DNA of 64,000 bases from NCBI GenBank assembly GCA_043228905.1, contig JBHGNT010000010.1:10602001-10666000 (forward strand). Reading direction: 5' to 3'. Within the stretch, counting starts at the first letter, position 1, and the number at the start of each line of letters is the position of its first letter. Position numbers and translations under genes: made by a program. The notes beneath the pieces were generated by a model, which had not been told where the DNA came from, did not search any database, and was given only the letters and a program-made list of their open reading frames with translations. Positions 43,616 through 56,603 of this stretch are shown piece after piece. This stretch comes from Azolla caroliniana. Taxonomy: Eukaryota > Polypodiophyta.

Positions 43616-43690
43616 AATGTCAAAACATGACATCCGTACTATCATGATACTCATGATATGCCTCCAAAGGGATTCGAAACCATGACCTTG
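43616..43690 (-). other. Extra 75 bp left of chromovirus E, tRNA-like
   Basis: This stretch has no counterpart in the F linker, so it came with or before E. Together with the LTR start, it reads on the minus strand as CATGGTTTAATGGCAAAGG (A-box-like) then GGTTTCGAATCCC (B-box-like). It could be a tRNA-derived insert or coincidence. Confidence 0.35.
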
Positions 43691-46600
43691 TGTTACATGG
43701 GTTGAACCTTTGCCATTAAACCATGAATTGTAATACAAAAAGAAAAAACTTGACAACACTACAAAAAGAGCCATAAGGCATTATTCTGAACCAATTCAGT
43801 TCAATAGCAGTCTTCAGCCTCCTAGTTGTTCTTGTATCTTTCTTCATATAATATAATATACATCTTGTTGTCATCATTATCTCTCTCTACTCTCTCTCTC
43901 TCTCTCTCCTCTCACGTGGTTCTCACACACTCTTTCCCTTCTTAGTACTAATCCTCATTCTTCTCCTCTATCTTTAGTGGTAATTCTCCTTGCCTTTAGT
44001 ACTATCCCTGATAGTTTGAACCAAATTGTCTTCAGCTTCGTATCCCTCCTTGCCTTCATACTAATCTTCTTATCCTTCTTTCCTCCAATACTATGGCAAT
44101 TGTTAGCGCTCAAGAATACCAGTCTATTTTCTCAGAGTTGTAGTCCTTGAAAGAAATGTTTGTCGCATTGGAACAAGAAAATCAACGGTTGTTCAGGGAT
44201 CTTCAAAACATCTCTTTAGAAAAGCAGCAAGCACAACAACAACATGGGGAGTTAGCGTTACGTGTGCAACAACCTGAAGCAACCATTGTACCATTGCAAC
44301 AACAACGATGAAGTACTCAAGGGATTCATAAAGAGCCCAAGATCGGCCTTCCTATGAAATTTGATGCAACGTGATCATAGTTCAGAGGATTCCTTAATTA
44401 GGTATAATTAGTCATTCAAATGCATCCTTCCCGATATCCCACCGATGCATCATGAGTGGGTCTAGTAGGCAAGTTACTGAGCGGTTCAGCTTTGGCATGG
44501 TTCGCTCCGTTGTTGGAAAAAAGTTCTCCATTACTAAATAATTTTGAAGAGTTTATACGCGAGTTTAAAGCCTGTTTTGGAGACAAGGACGGCAATCAAC
44601 AAAATCCGACGATTACGTCAGGGTGATCGTCCAGCCTCCGCTTACGTTGTAGATTTCCGTCTACTCGCCTCCGATATCCCCTAGGATGATCAAGCATTGA
44701 TGGAACAATTTTGATATGGCCTACAAAATGATATCAAAGACTTACTCCTGATTTTCTCCGAAGAATCAAAATCGTTAACAGAAGCAATCAGTCGAGCGGT
44801 ACGATGCGATAACCGGTTTTTCGAACGACATTCGGAACGCCAGTTACAATTGCCAAGGACCAGGTCAGAGCTCACATACGCCTCGGTCGTAACAAAAGCA
44901 TTTGCAAGGGTGTCAAATACTCCAACACAGATGGAAATCAACACCACACGTCATCGTGGACCATTGTTGGAAGAAGAAAAGCAATGACGTTGAGTAAATC
45001 GATTATGCCTTTACTGTGGAGGACCAGAGCATATCACAATCAATTGTCCACATAGGCCAAGAACATAGGTAAATCAAATAGTAGCTTGTACTAAACCTGA
45101 GTCTATTTCGGTAGGCCAAATCTATCGAACAAATTTGAAGTCCTTAGTCAGTTAGAAGAAGAGTTAAACGACTATGTCCAGCCAAAATAGGAGTCGTTTG
45201 GTTGGACAACCCTAGATCTGTGTAGCCCATTCGTGGTTCCATTCCCTCTAAGCAAGTTAGCAATGCCTTCCTATCTCAAGTAACTATTAGTACTAAAATT
45301 ATCCCTCCAGTACGTGTCTTAGCACTCCTAGAGTCCGGAATTAATTCTTGCTTCATGGATAAGAATTATTCCCAAGCTCATCAGATATCCTTAAGAAAAC
45401 TCCCTTGCCCAGCCTCTGTAGTAGTCATTGATGGCCACCCCATTGCTTCTGAAAATATCATAGAAGAGTCAAAGCCAATTAGTGTTGTCCTAGATAATTT
45501 GGCATGTGTAGTATCATTCAAATTAATTAGTAGTCTAGAACATCCCATTGTTTTAGGGTTACCATGGTTCAAGTTACACAATCCAGACATAGATTGGAGA
45601 ACAAGAGAAATCCGGTATCGACAACCTCGAGAATCTACTCATAAGGTTTCAACCACTTCGCTACATCAACTACGTGAGGAAGGATGCAAGGAATCAATGT
45701 TTGTATTTGAAGTATCAATAATACCTTCCAACACCACTAAAGAGGAATCCATAGTTCAACTTCTAGAGAAGTATCGTCACTATGCCAACGTGTTTGACAA
45801 GGTACAAGCCACTACTCTTCCTCACCATCAACCGTATGATTGTCCCATTGATTTACAACCACCAAAAGAGCCACCATGGGGACTAATCTACAATTTGTCA
45901 CCAACCGAGCTAGAAGTCCTTCGAGCCTACATAGAGGAGAATTTGGTGACGGGTTCATTCGACATTCGAAATCTCCAACCGGCGCACCCATTTTCTTTGT
46001 CATGGAAAAGGATGGATCACTTCATCTCGTCGTAGATTACCATGGCTTGAATAAGGTCACCATCAGGAATATGTATGCACTTCCCCTTATCTCGAGTCTT
46101 TTAGAATGGATAAATGGTACAAAGTTCTTCACCAAAATCGACTTACAAGGTGCATATAACCTCGTACGAATCCGACTGGGAGATGAATGGAAGACCGCTT
46201 TTGCACCCGATACAGGCACTTCGAGTATACGGTTATGCCTTTCAGCCTGATCAATGCGCCAACAGTCTTCTACACATGGCAAATGATATATTCCAAGATC
46301 TTTTGGATATTTGTTTGATCATCTATTTGGATGATCTACTAGTTTATTTGAAGACTCAGGAAGAGCATGATTCTCATGTACTATTAGTACTAAAACGACT
46401 TCGAGAACATGGTCTATATGCAAAACTAGAAAATTGTAGTTTTGAGTGCAACCAGGTGGAATTTCTAGGCTATGTCATCTCTTCGGAAGGCATCTCTATG
46501 GATAAAGCTAAGGTCAAAATTGTGGTAGGCGGTAAACTCCCTGTTCGTTGCGAGATGTGCAATGTTTTTTAGGCTTCGCAAATTTCTACCGCAAGTTTAT

Positions 46601-49081
46601 ACAAGACTACTCAATGCTTATTTTGCCTCTCACACAACTTACCAAGAAGGGGCAATCATTTGTTTGGTCTAAGGAAGTAGACAAGGATTTTGTAAATTGT
46701 AAGAAAGCATTTACATCAGCTCCTATTCTAGCTCATGTTGATCCAAAAAACCCGTTCATCATGGAGGCAGTCGCGTCGAATTTCACCGTTGGTAGCATTC
46801 TATCGCAACAAGGCGATGATGAAAAATTACATCATGTGGCTTTCCACTCGAAAATCAACTACGAGATGCATGACAAGGAACTATTAGCAATAGTGGATGC
46901 TTTTGCACAATGGAGACATTTTTTAGAGGGATCTTCTCATCAAGTCACAAAAACCTTGCCTATTTCTAGAATGCGTATTAAATCGATGACAAGCTCGGTG
47001 GGTCCAATTCCTCACTCGTTTCAAAATTACATTTTGTCCTGGGAAGCAGCAAGGGAATGCAGATGCGTTATCGCGGCTCGTATCTAGCACCTCGTCTCGG
47101 TGACCAGCATTCGATAATCAAATTCAAGTCATGTTGGGACCAACACGACTACAAGCAACACGGTTTTTGACATTCCATTGGATTCCCGCATTATCAAGAC
47201 CATACATGAAGACTTGAAGATAGACGCTTTCGCTCAAGCCATTCTATCGCAAATTAATCCTTCGCGGGCAACCTCTTCACAGTTGCAACAACTAGGTACG
47301 GAGTATTGACAATTCGAATGTCATGATGGATTGCTATTCTTTAAGAAACTCTTGTATATTCACAATGGTTCTGGCCGCCTTCGAGTAGTCTAAAGTTGTC
47401 ATGACACATATACAGCTAGAAATTTTGGTAGTACTAAAACGTTGGATTTAGTACAATGATCATTTTGGTGGCCTCATATGCGACAATTTGTCGAAGACTA
47501 TGTTCAGACATGTGATACATGTTGCAGAGCAAAGATGCCAAGACATCATCAATATGGTTTATAGGAACCATTACCAATTCCAAGCAAGCCATGGCAATTC
47601 CATTTCTCTAGATTATATCACAGATCTTCCAGTTTCAAAGGGATTCAATGCGATCTTAACAATAGTGGATCGATATACTAAGATGGCACATTTCATGCCT
47701 TGTACTAAGGCTATCACTAGTGAAGAAACCGCCAAATTTGTCATGTGTGAGGTATTTCGGCATCACTAGTATCATCGGTGACCGTGGACCTCAATTCGTC
47801 TCAAAAATCTGGAAGCATCTCTTCAAAAAGCTCAAGGTCACTTGTAACCTCTGCTTCGACTATCACCCTCAAACAGACGGCCAAGTGGAACAAACAAATC
47901 AAACGCTGGAACAATATCTTCGATGTTTTCTAAGCTATCAACAAGATGATTGGGCGGATATTCTCCACTTTGCCAAATTTGCTTATAATAACTCTATCCA
48001 CTCATCTACTAGGGTTACACCATTTTATGCTTATATAGGCTATCATCCTCGATGGTATGTGTTCGAAACTCCGGAGTTTCCCAGAAATCCTTGTGCAGAG
48101 GATCATTTGGAGTGGCTACGCAAGATACAAGCAGACCTATCTACCCATTTACGTCAAGCTCAACAAACACAGACGGCTTATGCGGATCGTCATCAGCTTC
48201 CGTCCTGTTTTGACATTGGAAATCGAGTATGGCTATTACAACGACACATCGGGACTACTCGATCATACGATGAATTGGATTATCGATGATTAGGTCCTTT
48301 CCGTATTATCGCAAAAATGAATGATGTCACTTTTCGTCTTGATCTACCTCCACAACTACGGTTACATCTGGTTTTTCATAGTTCTCTTCTCAAACCCTAT
48401 CAAGATAACACTATTCCGAATCATATTACACCACCTCAACCCCCAATCGAGCTTAAAGTAGGACCGGAGTACAAAGCTGCTCCCATCCTCGATTCCAAGA
48501 TTGTTCGGAACAAGCTCTACTATTTGGTCGATTGGCTAGGCTATAGTCCAAGAGAGCGTACTTCGGAGCCAGTCGAGAATGTCGCAAATGCTCAAGCTCT
48601 TATTCAGGACTTCCATCGACAATATCCCAACAAACTGGGTTCTCCATCTAAGACGACTTGTCGCACTTGTCGTCTTAAAGGGGGTGTAGTGTTACATGGG
48701 CTAAACCCTTGTCATTAAACCATGAATTGTAATACAAAAGATATTAGTTTCATTTATTATTTCTATAGGAAATTCATGTATATTCTAGATTACTCTAGAA
48801 CATTCTAGTAACTTCAAGAATAATCGTGACAACACTATAAATAGAGGCATATGGCATTATTCCGAACCAATTTAGTTCAACACTAGTCTTAAGCCTCGGA
48901 GTTGTTCTTGTATCTTTCTTTATATAATATAATATACTTCTTGTTGTCATCATTATCTCTCTCTACTCTCTCTCACCTCTCACGTGGTTCTCACACACTG
49001 TTTCCCTTCTTAGTACTAATCCTCATTCTTCTCCTCTATCTTTAGTACTAATTCTCCTTGCCTCTAGTACTATCCCTGACA
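43691..49081 (+). mobile_element. Ty3/gypsy chromovirus E, nested in D
   Basis: LTRs about 43,691-44,013 and 48,690-49,081. The 5' copy lacks about 80 bp. Polypurine tract AAAGGGGG is at 48,677-48,684; the 3' LTR may start at TGTAG (48,685). LTRs carry TATAATATAATATA and CT tracts. A clean target duplication was not found. It splits D's linker (43,615 / 49,082). Confidence 0.85.
44093..48718 (+). pseudogene. Chromovirus E gag-pol with chromodomain, degraded
   Basis: Gag from MAIVSAQEYQSIFSE (44,093), soon broken. CCHC knuckle CLYCGGPEHITINC near 45,003. Protease reads LLESGINSCF (Asp changed to Glu) near 45,328, then LGLPWFKLHNPDIDW. RT keeps [13 protein letters not shown] and IYLDDLLVYLK (46,321-46,355). 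RNase H spans about 46,730-46,960 and integrase 47,488-48,289 (ADWxxYITDLP-type core start, GDRGPQF, HPQTDGQVEQTNQTLEQYLR). A C-terminal chromodomain lies near 48,480-48,630 (APILDSKIVRNKLYYLVDWLGYS). Many stops and frameshifts. The chromodomain places it among the plant chromoviruses. Confidence 0.88.
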
Positions 49082-49539
49082 GGCAAAGATGAGTCGGATC
49101 GGAGCAAATCCAATTCCGGAAAGAACAAAGAAGGATCTTCAAAAGAGAACTCTGAGTCGGCCAAGAGGACCAAGAAATCGCCAAAGCAAAAACTACGTTG
49201 ATCCACTCGCCAAAAATGCCCCATAGTTTGATACAGATATAACGAGTATATGGCGCATCATTATGCGTACATGGTGAAGGTGGCAGCCGTGCGTGAGCTA
49301 GGGAGCTATGCAGAAGCGACTAAGGATCCGAATTAGCAGAAGGCCATGGAGGAAGAGATCCACATGCCCACGGCGAATAAGACGTTGGACTTGGTGGACG
49401 TACCAACAGGAGTGAAGCTGGTTGTCGGTGGGTATACAAGGTCAAATACAACATTGATGACTCCGTCAACCAGTAGAAGGCCTAGTTAGTGGCAAAAGGC
49501 TACAGGCAGCAACATGGAATCGATTATGACGAGACCTTC
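49082..49539 (+). pseudogene. Copia D RT start, truncated at gypsy J
   Basis: Linker then YMAHHYAYMVKVAAVRE, a TAG for Trp in KDPN-QKAMEEE, and a damaged RT start ending ...YDETF (GACGAGACCTTC), where gypsy J begins. The rest of RT and RNase H would lie right of the window. Confidence 0.82.
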
Positions 49540-50046
49540 TGTTGTCCATAGGCCAATAATATAAATACAAAATATGTAAACTCGTCGGTAGGTAGAAAAG
49601 TAGGTGAGGAAATAGGTAGAACTGAAATAGTCGAGCTTTTGAACCCTCACAATCAGTCGATGGCTCGGCTCTGTCTAAAGAAGAAAACTATATAAACTAA
49701 GATCTGCATACCTCGAGAGCAGGGAGAGATACATAGATTATTTAGAAGGATTAATATCGTAGCAAGGAGCTCTGCAGAAAACTGTTTCCAGCCAAGAGCT
49801 GTGTACTATAATCACTGTGAGCTTTCTCATTTAATATAAATCTCGCTCTTACTGTTCCTTCATTTGTGTATTCTCCCCGTACTCGTAAACCGAGCTACGT
49901 CTACGTCTACCGGGTTGTAGCCAGTGTACGCTCCCCGTCCCCCTAACGTATTCTCGGTGTAGAAGAAGCCTCCACGTAACACGACCCCTTGATACCGATA
50001 GCTTGTGGGCTCATCGAAGGTGTTTCCTCCAGAAACGGTTAACACA
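49540..50046 (+). repeat. Gypsy J 5' LTR
   Basis: 507 bp, TGTTGTCC ... TTAACACA, followed after three bases by the primer site. Confidence 0.8.
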
Positions 50047-50199
50047 ATTTGGCATGCCTAGTGGGACAGTTGTAAGGTCATAGCGAACTACGTAAGAGGC
50101 AAACCTCAGCTGCCATTACGTCGCCCAATCGCATCACGCGGTCTCGGCTACCTGCCCGACGCCCTAAGGCAGTCGAGGGAACTTTCGACTTGGCGGTCA

Positions 50200-53100
50200 T
50201 TGACCAATCTTTCCAGGAACTATCTTAGGCCCACCAGTTGCAATCCTCGCCACTCGATACCCAGTCGTGAGTTGATTCCGCACCGATCTCCCCGCCAAGC
50301 CCTCCAAAGCTCACCCAACCTGACCCTAACCCTTTTTCGGCTTTACTTGAAGACCTGGATCTCGATACCATGCCTTACCCTTACCCAGGATATACAGACG
50401 GCCCCGACACGGAATCGCACACCCGTGCTTTTGTGTCCACATGGCAGCCCAACCACTCGACGCAACAGTTATCAGCTGCCGAAATTGAGTCCTCCAAAAT
50501 CGCAGAATTTGCTCTATCCCTCGATGGCCCGACTACTCGATGGTATTCCCGCCTCAACGTGGGGGAGGTCACAACATTCCAGGAAGTCCGAACAAAGTTT
50601 CTAGAATTATTTCACCGCAAAGTTCCGAAGCGTGAACTGCTCCGACAGTTCTTTTCCATGAGCCAAGAACCTCACGAGACAGTCGCCCAATTCACAATCC
50701 GGTTTCAAGATCTCTACCGACAACTAGCCAACATGTCTCCACACATCACATTCCAGACACCTTGCTTTCCAGCCTACAGGAGCCTCTACGGATGACTCTC
50801 GCACTTACCAATTTTTCTAACCAGACAATCGAGCAAGTCATCGCACGCATCCTCCCCATCGATCGGACACAGCATAGCACGGCTTTCTCCATGGGCTCTT
50901 TGCAAAGTACCCTTCCTCAGGAGGACAATCGGTTCCACCAAGCCCTCCAATGCATAGCCTGCTCGGGCTCGGGCCATCTAGCTCTCGAGTGCCCTCACTG
51001 GCCACATTGTCCAATTTGTCAGTCTCGATCTCACACGATCGAACAATGTGAATACAACATGCTCAACCGCACAACGACGGCTCTGGTTCACCAGATTGAC
51101 CCTCAAAATACATACTCACGGCAGGACGAACGTCAGTCATACCGACATCGGGATAAGGAGCGACCATGATCCCCGGATCGTCAGCACCGCGACGACGACC
51201 GCTACCGCCACGACAACCGTAGGAGATCGGACGACTATCGTGACCAATACTGTGATGACCAATATAGAGCAAACGACAAGTATGACCGGTACGACGACAA
51301 CTGGGATGACCGGTACGATCAGCAGTATTCACGAAATGATAGAAGAAACTCTTACAGAGGTTCGCGGAACAATCGACGGCATAATGACAATTGTCGTCGG
51401 GACCCTCCTCCAAACGTACCGCACAACTCTCTTCCCCATAACATGCCACGAGCCAACACGCCTACACAAGTGGCCGGGAACCGCTCACACCCTTTCCCAG
51501 ACACTAAGCACGGTGACACTAGCAACTCAGCATCGGTTACCTGCTTTAAGTGTAACCAACCCGGCCACTACGCTACCCAATGCCCAACCACGGACCACGG
51601 CAAGGCCCCGGCCGTGAATATTATTATGGCCAATGTTCAACACGTCACTACACGTAGCAAAACCCAGGCCATCCAATGGCAAGTACAATATGACGTCCGA
51701 CAAGCAGCCAAGGAATGGATTGACACCGCCAATAAAAGCAATGTGGAGCGGATGCACACAGAGATGCAGGACATGACCATCGGAGCACCACAGTCCACAG
51801 GACCATCCACCGCGGCAGAAGATGACCATTTGTGGGATGCCCTTACCAGTTCTAGGATCTCGTTGCCATTGCATAAGCTTTTACTGCTTATGCCACGCTT
51901 TCGGGATACATTTGGCTACGCTCACGACTAACGACAAATCGGTTGCACCCCCCTGTTAACCTGACAGATCCAGGGATGGGTCCACCCATCATGGATTCCC
52001 ACAATCCAGTCTTGAAAATCATGATTAAAGGACGCAACCTTCATGGATGCATAATCAACGGTGGCTCCGGCGTGAACGTCATCAGCGCGGCCACATGTCA
52101 CACACTCGGTCTGAACCAATGGGAACCTTGCCCCAATATTACCAACACCAAATACACCACTTGCCTAACGCTCAGCCGGTTCAACAACAACGATACCGTA
52201 TGAACCCCAACTACGCGGCTAAGGTCAAAGAGGAGATCGAAAAGCTCCTCCGAGTAGGTTTTATACGCCCAGTGAAAAGATCCACATGGTTAATCCCAAT
52301 TGTCGTCATCCCCAAGAAAAACGGGAAAATCTGTGTTTGCATTGATTACCGCAACCTCAATGCCGCAACAGTCACGGATGGGTTTCCTCTCCCGTTCACG
52401 AATAGTGTCCTCGACACGGTAGCTGGCCATGAATGCTACAGTTTTCTCGATGGGTTTAGTGGCTATAAGCAAATCAGAATGCACCTGGACGATCAGGAGA
52501 AAACGGGGTTTGTCACGGAAGGGGTGTCTTCGTGGCTGAGGTAATGATGTTTGGATTAAAAACGGCACCGGCCACATTCCAACGCATCATCACCGAGATT
52601 TTCAATGAGTATATCCCGGCGTTCATGCAAGTTTACCTCAACAACTTTGCCATGCATGGCCAGTGGCTGGACCATATGACCCAGTTACGCCTCTATCTTG
52701 ATCGATATCGACAAGCTCGGTTGAACTTAAATCCGGCAAAATGCACATTCTTGGTGACAAGTGGCAACCTGCTCAGGCACATAGTCAGTCAGGAAGGTAT
52801 CGCCATGGACCCGGATAAAGTGCAAGCCATTTTGAACACTCCTGCGCCCTCTACCACGAAGGCCCTCAGCCGATTCCTGGGCCAAATTAGATGGCATAGC
52901 CTGATGTTACGACACCTAGCCAATTTCGCAATTCCATTGCACGCGGCTATGCATAGATACCCATTTCAGTGGTCTTCAATAGAAGACGAGGCGTACCAAT
53001 CCTTGAAGTTAATGCTCTCCCATGCCCCTGTTGTACAGCCACTAGTCTGGTCGAAACCTTTTCATGTCTTCGTAGACGCATTAGATATAGCCATCGGCAG

Positions 53101-54063
53101 CGCGCTCATGCAGCGCACACCACCAAATTGGTACCGGCCAGTGTATTACGCTAGCCGAAGACTCTCGACCACGGAGAAGAACTACTCAACAACTGAACCT
53201 GAGGCCCCCAATATGGTCTACAGCATCAACAAATTCCGGCATTACCTCTTGGGCCGGAAATTCACATTCAACGTCGATCACTCGGCTCTCCTCTACTTGG
53301 TTAATAAATAGGCCTTCATAGGTCACCTGGCCCGATGGATGCTCCTACTACAAGAGTTTGATTTTCAGATCCAGCACTGGCCCAGAGTCCAACATGCCGT
53401 AGCTGACTACCTAAGCCGCCTCGAGTCAGGAAAACCAGCTGAGTCCACCTATGATGATCTACCCGACGCCGCCCTTTTTAGTCTCGCAATGGTGCCAGAC
53501 GAAAATGAAGATGAATGGATCACGGAGATGACCCATTTCCTCAGCACTGGCCTTCCTCCCGACCACCTGCCCTCGACGCTCGGAAACGACTAGTTGTCCA
53601 AAACCAAAACTTTTATCTGGTTTCTGACACCCTCTACCACAAACGCTCGGATGGCATCTGGCGTCGTGCAATCCGTCAATTTGAGAAACATGCAATCCTC
53701 TAGGAGGCACATCACGGAATCGCGGGGGGACATTACGCTGGAGAGGCCACGGCAAGAAAAATATGGCAGAGTGGCTTATGGTGGCCTACAACGAAAAAAG
53801 ATGCTCAAGAATTCTGTCGATGGTGCAATTTGTGTCAACGCATGGGACAATTGACTGAGCAAGCCCGGATGTCGCACCAGCCCATTCTCCCATTAGAACC
53901 ATTTCAAAAGTGGGAGTTAGATTTTGTGGGACCTTTCAAACCAGTCGTGGCTCGCACCGGTAACAAATATATAATCGTGGCCATGGACTATTGCACAAAA
54001 TGGGTCGAGCCTAAGGCACTACGGAACAACACGGCTTGTTACCGCCTGGTAAAGAAGGCTTAA
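50200..54063 (+). pseudogene. Gypsy J gag-pol, degraded
   Basis: Gag (from about 50,390) is frameshifted near 50,762, with three zinc knuckles: CIACSGSGHLALEC, CPICQSRSHTIEQC and, near 51,540, CFKCNQPGHYATQC. Protease near 52,050 reads INGGSGVNVIS, with the catalytic Asp replaced by Asn. About 600 bp between protease and RT, present in H, are missing. RT (52,199-52,800) has PKKNGKICVCIDYR and VYLNNFAMHG, where YxDD has become YLNN. RNase H (53,050-53,311) ends in TAG. The integrase start (53,594-54,045) includes LDFVGPFKP and [13 protein letters not shown]. Close relative of H. Confidence 0.87.
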
Positions 54064-54080
54064 GGAGGTCCAAACCAGAG

Positions 54081-54501
54081 TGTGAAAGGAATAGTTATTC
54101 GGTAACTGTTGTAATTAGTAGTATTAATATATACATATTATTATATAAGAAGATGTGGACGGACGGACCGGAATCGGTATGCCGATCCGGATCCGGAATG
54201 ATTCCGTAAAGGTGCCGGTTGGCACCGTTTTGTATTTCGCACCGGAGACCTATATAAAGGCCCGGTTACAATGTAATCAGGAGCGGATAATTAATAAAGC
54301 TTATTGTCTTAATCTTCAAGTGTTGATTACCATTCTGTATTTATTGTTATATCTTACGCGTGTTAATTACGGATGGCTACGTAATCGATTAAGGTCTAAT
54401 TAAGCGTTGTGCCGTAAGTCATTCTGTCGTACCACCCTTTGGTGACGTGTCTTAAGTGGACACCCTGTGTTAGGTTGTTGTCCGGCCCTTGCAATAACAC
54501 A
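54081..54501 (+). repeat. Gypsy H 5' LTR
   Basis: 421 bp, TGTGAAAGG ... AATAACACA, with TATATAAAGG (54,251-54,260) as TATA box and TTAATAAAGC near 54,291 as a possible polyadenylation signal. Confidence 0.82.
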
Positions 54502-54554
54502 GTTTTTGGCGACCACGATTCCTGCATTATCGCAGTGAACAGCGGTAGGAATGA

Positions 54555-56567
54555 ATGACTAGGCCAACAGACGACCCGGTTACGGAGAGAGCACGAAGAC
54601 TTGCTGAACAGAGACGGTGGCGAGAGGAAATCCGAACGGATCGATCATTTTCCAAAGTGATCCGGAAAGTGGCGGAGGAGTCGCTCCGTCTGCAACAAAA
54701 CGCCTACCCGGACGAAGGAAGCAGCTTAAGCAACCTCCGGGAAGCGGAAACCCTTCTCCAAGCCTTGGCCGGAAGAGACGGCAAATCCGAAGCATTTTCA
54801 GCACTGGAATCGGATTTGGAAGGGGGTTATAGCGTGCATACGATCTATCGCAGCAGTAACGACACCCCAGGAGGACCGGAGGACGAGGAGTCGGATACCT
54901 TACCGACACCGGAACCAGAGTTGGCAGACCGAGAACCTCCGGCACTCGTCGTGGAGCAACCTCCGGAGACGGAAGTGCACCGGCAAAAACATCCAACACC
55001 GAAAGTGGAGCCGGCAACACCAAAGGAAGACCGGCAAAGACCTCAGATGCTGGCGGAACAGCAGGAAAGACCACCGACACCGCTAGGCCGCATACCGACA
55101 CCGGACGATAATATGCCGTTCCAGTACTCCAAGTATCGGGATGACCCGGACGCAGAGGCTCATGTTCACGCGTTTGAACAAACATGGGAAGCGAACCATG
55201 TGTCACAACGGCTAACCGTGGCAGAAGAGGAACGATCCAGGATAGCCGAATTCGGCGTAACATTAGAAGGACCGGCCGCCAGATGGCACCAGACGCAGGA
55301 TCGCAGCACCATCACCACCTTTGCGGACCTGAAAGACAAATTCTTGCACTTCTTCCAGAAGGAGGTGGATCAGCGAGAAATGGTGGGCTTATTTTATACA
55401 ATTCGGCAGGACCCCGGCGAGAGCATCCCACAGTTTGTCATCCGGTTTAAACATATGCACAGTCAGCTTACCCGCGCACCTCCGGAGGAAGAAACGCGGG
55501 CTATATTTTTAGCCGCACTCCGGGAACCTCTACGAATGGTATGCACGGTCATTGACTTTCGCACAAGCACCGTCGACCAGGTCATCGACCGGGTTCGAGA
55601 AATGGAGAAAACGAGCTCTTGGCTAACAATGGGAGCCCTCCAATGAGCATTACCAACCGATGAGGATCTCCGTTTCCGGCAAGCAAACCAATGCACGACC
55701 TGCTTGAATTCCGGACACTCGTCACTGGAGTGCACCATGCGGACCCACTGCTTACTCTGCCAATCTACGAGCCACACGATGGACCGGTGCGAATATAACT
55801 TATTGAATCGGCAAGCTCCACCAATCCGGCAAATCGAGCCACGTAGCAGCCGAGACGAAGAAGACGAACGCTGGCAACAAGAGGAGCGATATCGACCGGC
55901 ACAAGATGTCCGGTACGACAATCGGCGATACAACTATGACCGGTACAAGAGATACGACAAGTACCGAGATTACAATGGACGGTACAAGCATCACAACCGG
56001 GATCACTCCCCCGGGTATCACCAACGACGGGAAGATTACGGGAGGTATGACGACCAACCCCGGCAAGGGTACCGCAACAAAAAGAACTTTAATAAAAAAC
56101 GGCATTTCAAAAATGGGAGCCACCCACGTGAACCGGAAAAAGGCGCCTCAAACAGCCAACCAAACCAGAGCCCCGCGGTTACCACAAGTCCTCCACCGAG
56201 TACAGGAAACAATGCCGAATCCAGCAACACCCGCTATTACTACTGGCAAGAAGGACATTATAGTAATCAATGTCCGGCAAAAAGCTATGATAAGCGACCG
56301 GCAGTAAACATGGTAGTCGCCGAAGTCGCAGACCTCCAGGAGGTCACCACAAGGTCGAAGGAGAAGACTACGGAATGGGAGACACAAGAGGCCATCCGAA
56401 AACAGGCAACAGAATGGGTGAAAAAGGAAAATGACCGAAATGTAGCAGAACTCGCTCAACAGAAGGAGAACACCGAAGAGCTCGCCGGCGGAAGTCAGTC
56501 CGAAAACGTGACATGGCAGGTATTGCAGGAATGCCAGATCACGCTGCCGTTAGGACGACTCTTGTAG
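54555..56567 (+). pseudogene. Gypsy H gag with zinc knuckles
   Basis: Starts MTRPTDDPVTERARR (54,555). Residues about 100-190 are Pro/Glu-rich, and a retrotransposon-gag domain follows (about 195-345, WHQTQDRSTITTFADLKDKFLHFF). TGA at 55,644 occupies the position of a Ser codon in J. The frame then resumes with knuckles CTTCLNSGHSSLEC and CLLCQSTSHTMDRC, a Tyr/Arg/Asp-rich basic tail (55,900-56,080) and a degraded third knuckle (YYWQEGHYSNQC). TAG at 56,565 closes the frame; protease continues in the same frame. Confidence 0.87.
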
Positions 56568-56603
56568 CTAGTACCAAGATTCACAGAAGGACTCAAGTCC
56601 GGC

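Larger units (their letters stand above)
23154..49539 (+). mobile_element. Ty1/copia element D, opened by four insertions
   Basis: Own sequence is at 23,154-24,811, 32,021-32,425, 43,397 to about 43,615, and 49,082-49,539; its remainder would lie right of the window, beyond gypsy J. The blocks join in order along one copia pol (protease, integrase, linker, RT start). It belongs to the family of element F, whose LTR and integrase match in reverse orientation. It is heavily decayed. Confidence 0.85.
49540..54080 (+). mobile_element. Ty3/gypsy element J, nested in D, split by H
   Basis: 5' LTR 49,540-50,046; primer site TGGCATGCCTAGTGGGAC from 50,050; coding up to integrase, then cut by H at 54,081. 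The 3' half and 3' LTR are outside the window, so its duplication cannot be checked. Confidence 0.85.

Noticed and set aside
43670-49090. A perfect 5-bp target duplication for chromovirus E
   Set aside because: The bases outside the LTRs (CCTTG and GGCAA) do not match; 75 extra bases on the left and LTR indels obscure the site.
54580-55263. A 227-codon minus-strand frame inside gypsy H gag
   Set aside because: Antisense to the gag frame, with Pro/Leu/Arg-rich composition explained by the opposite strand; no domain.
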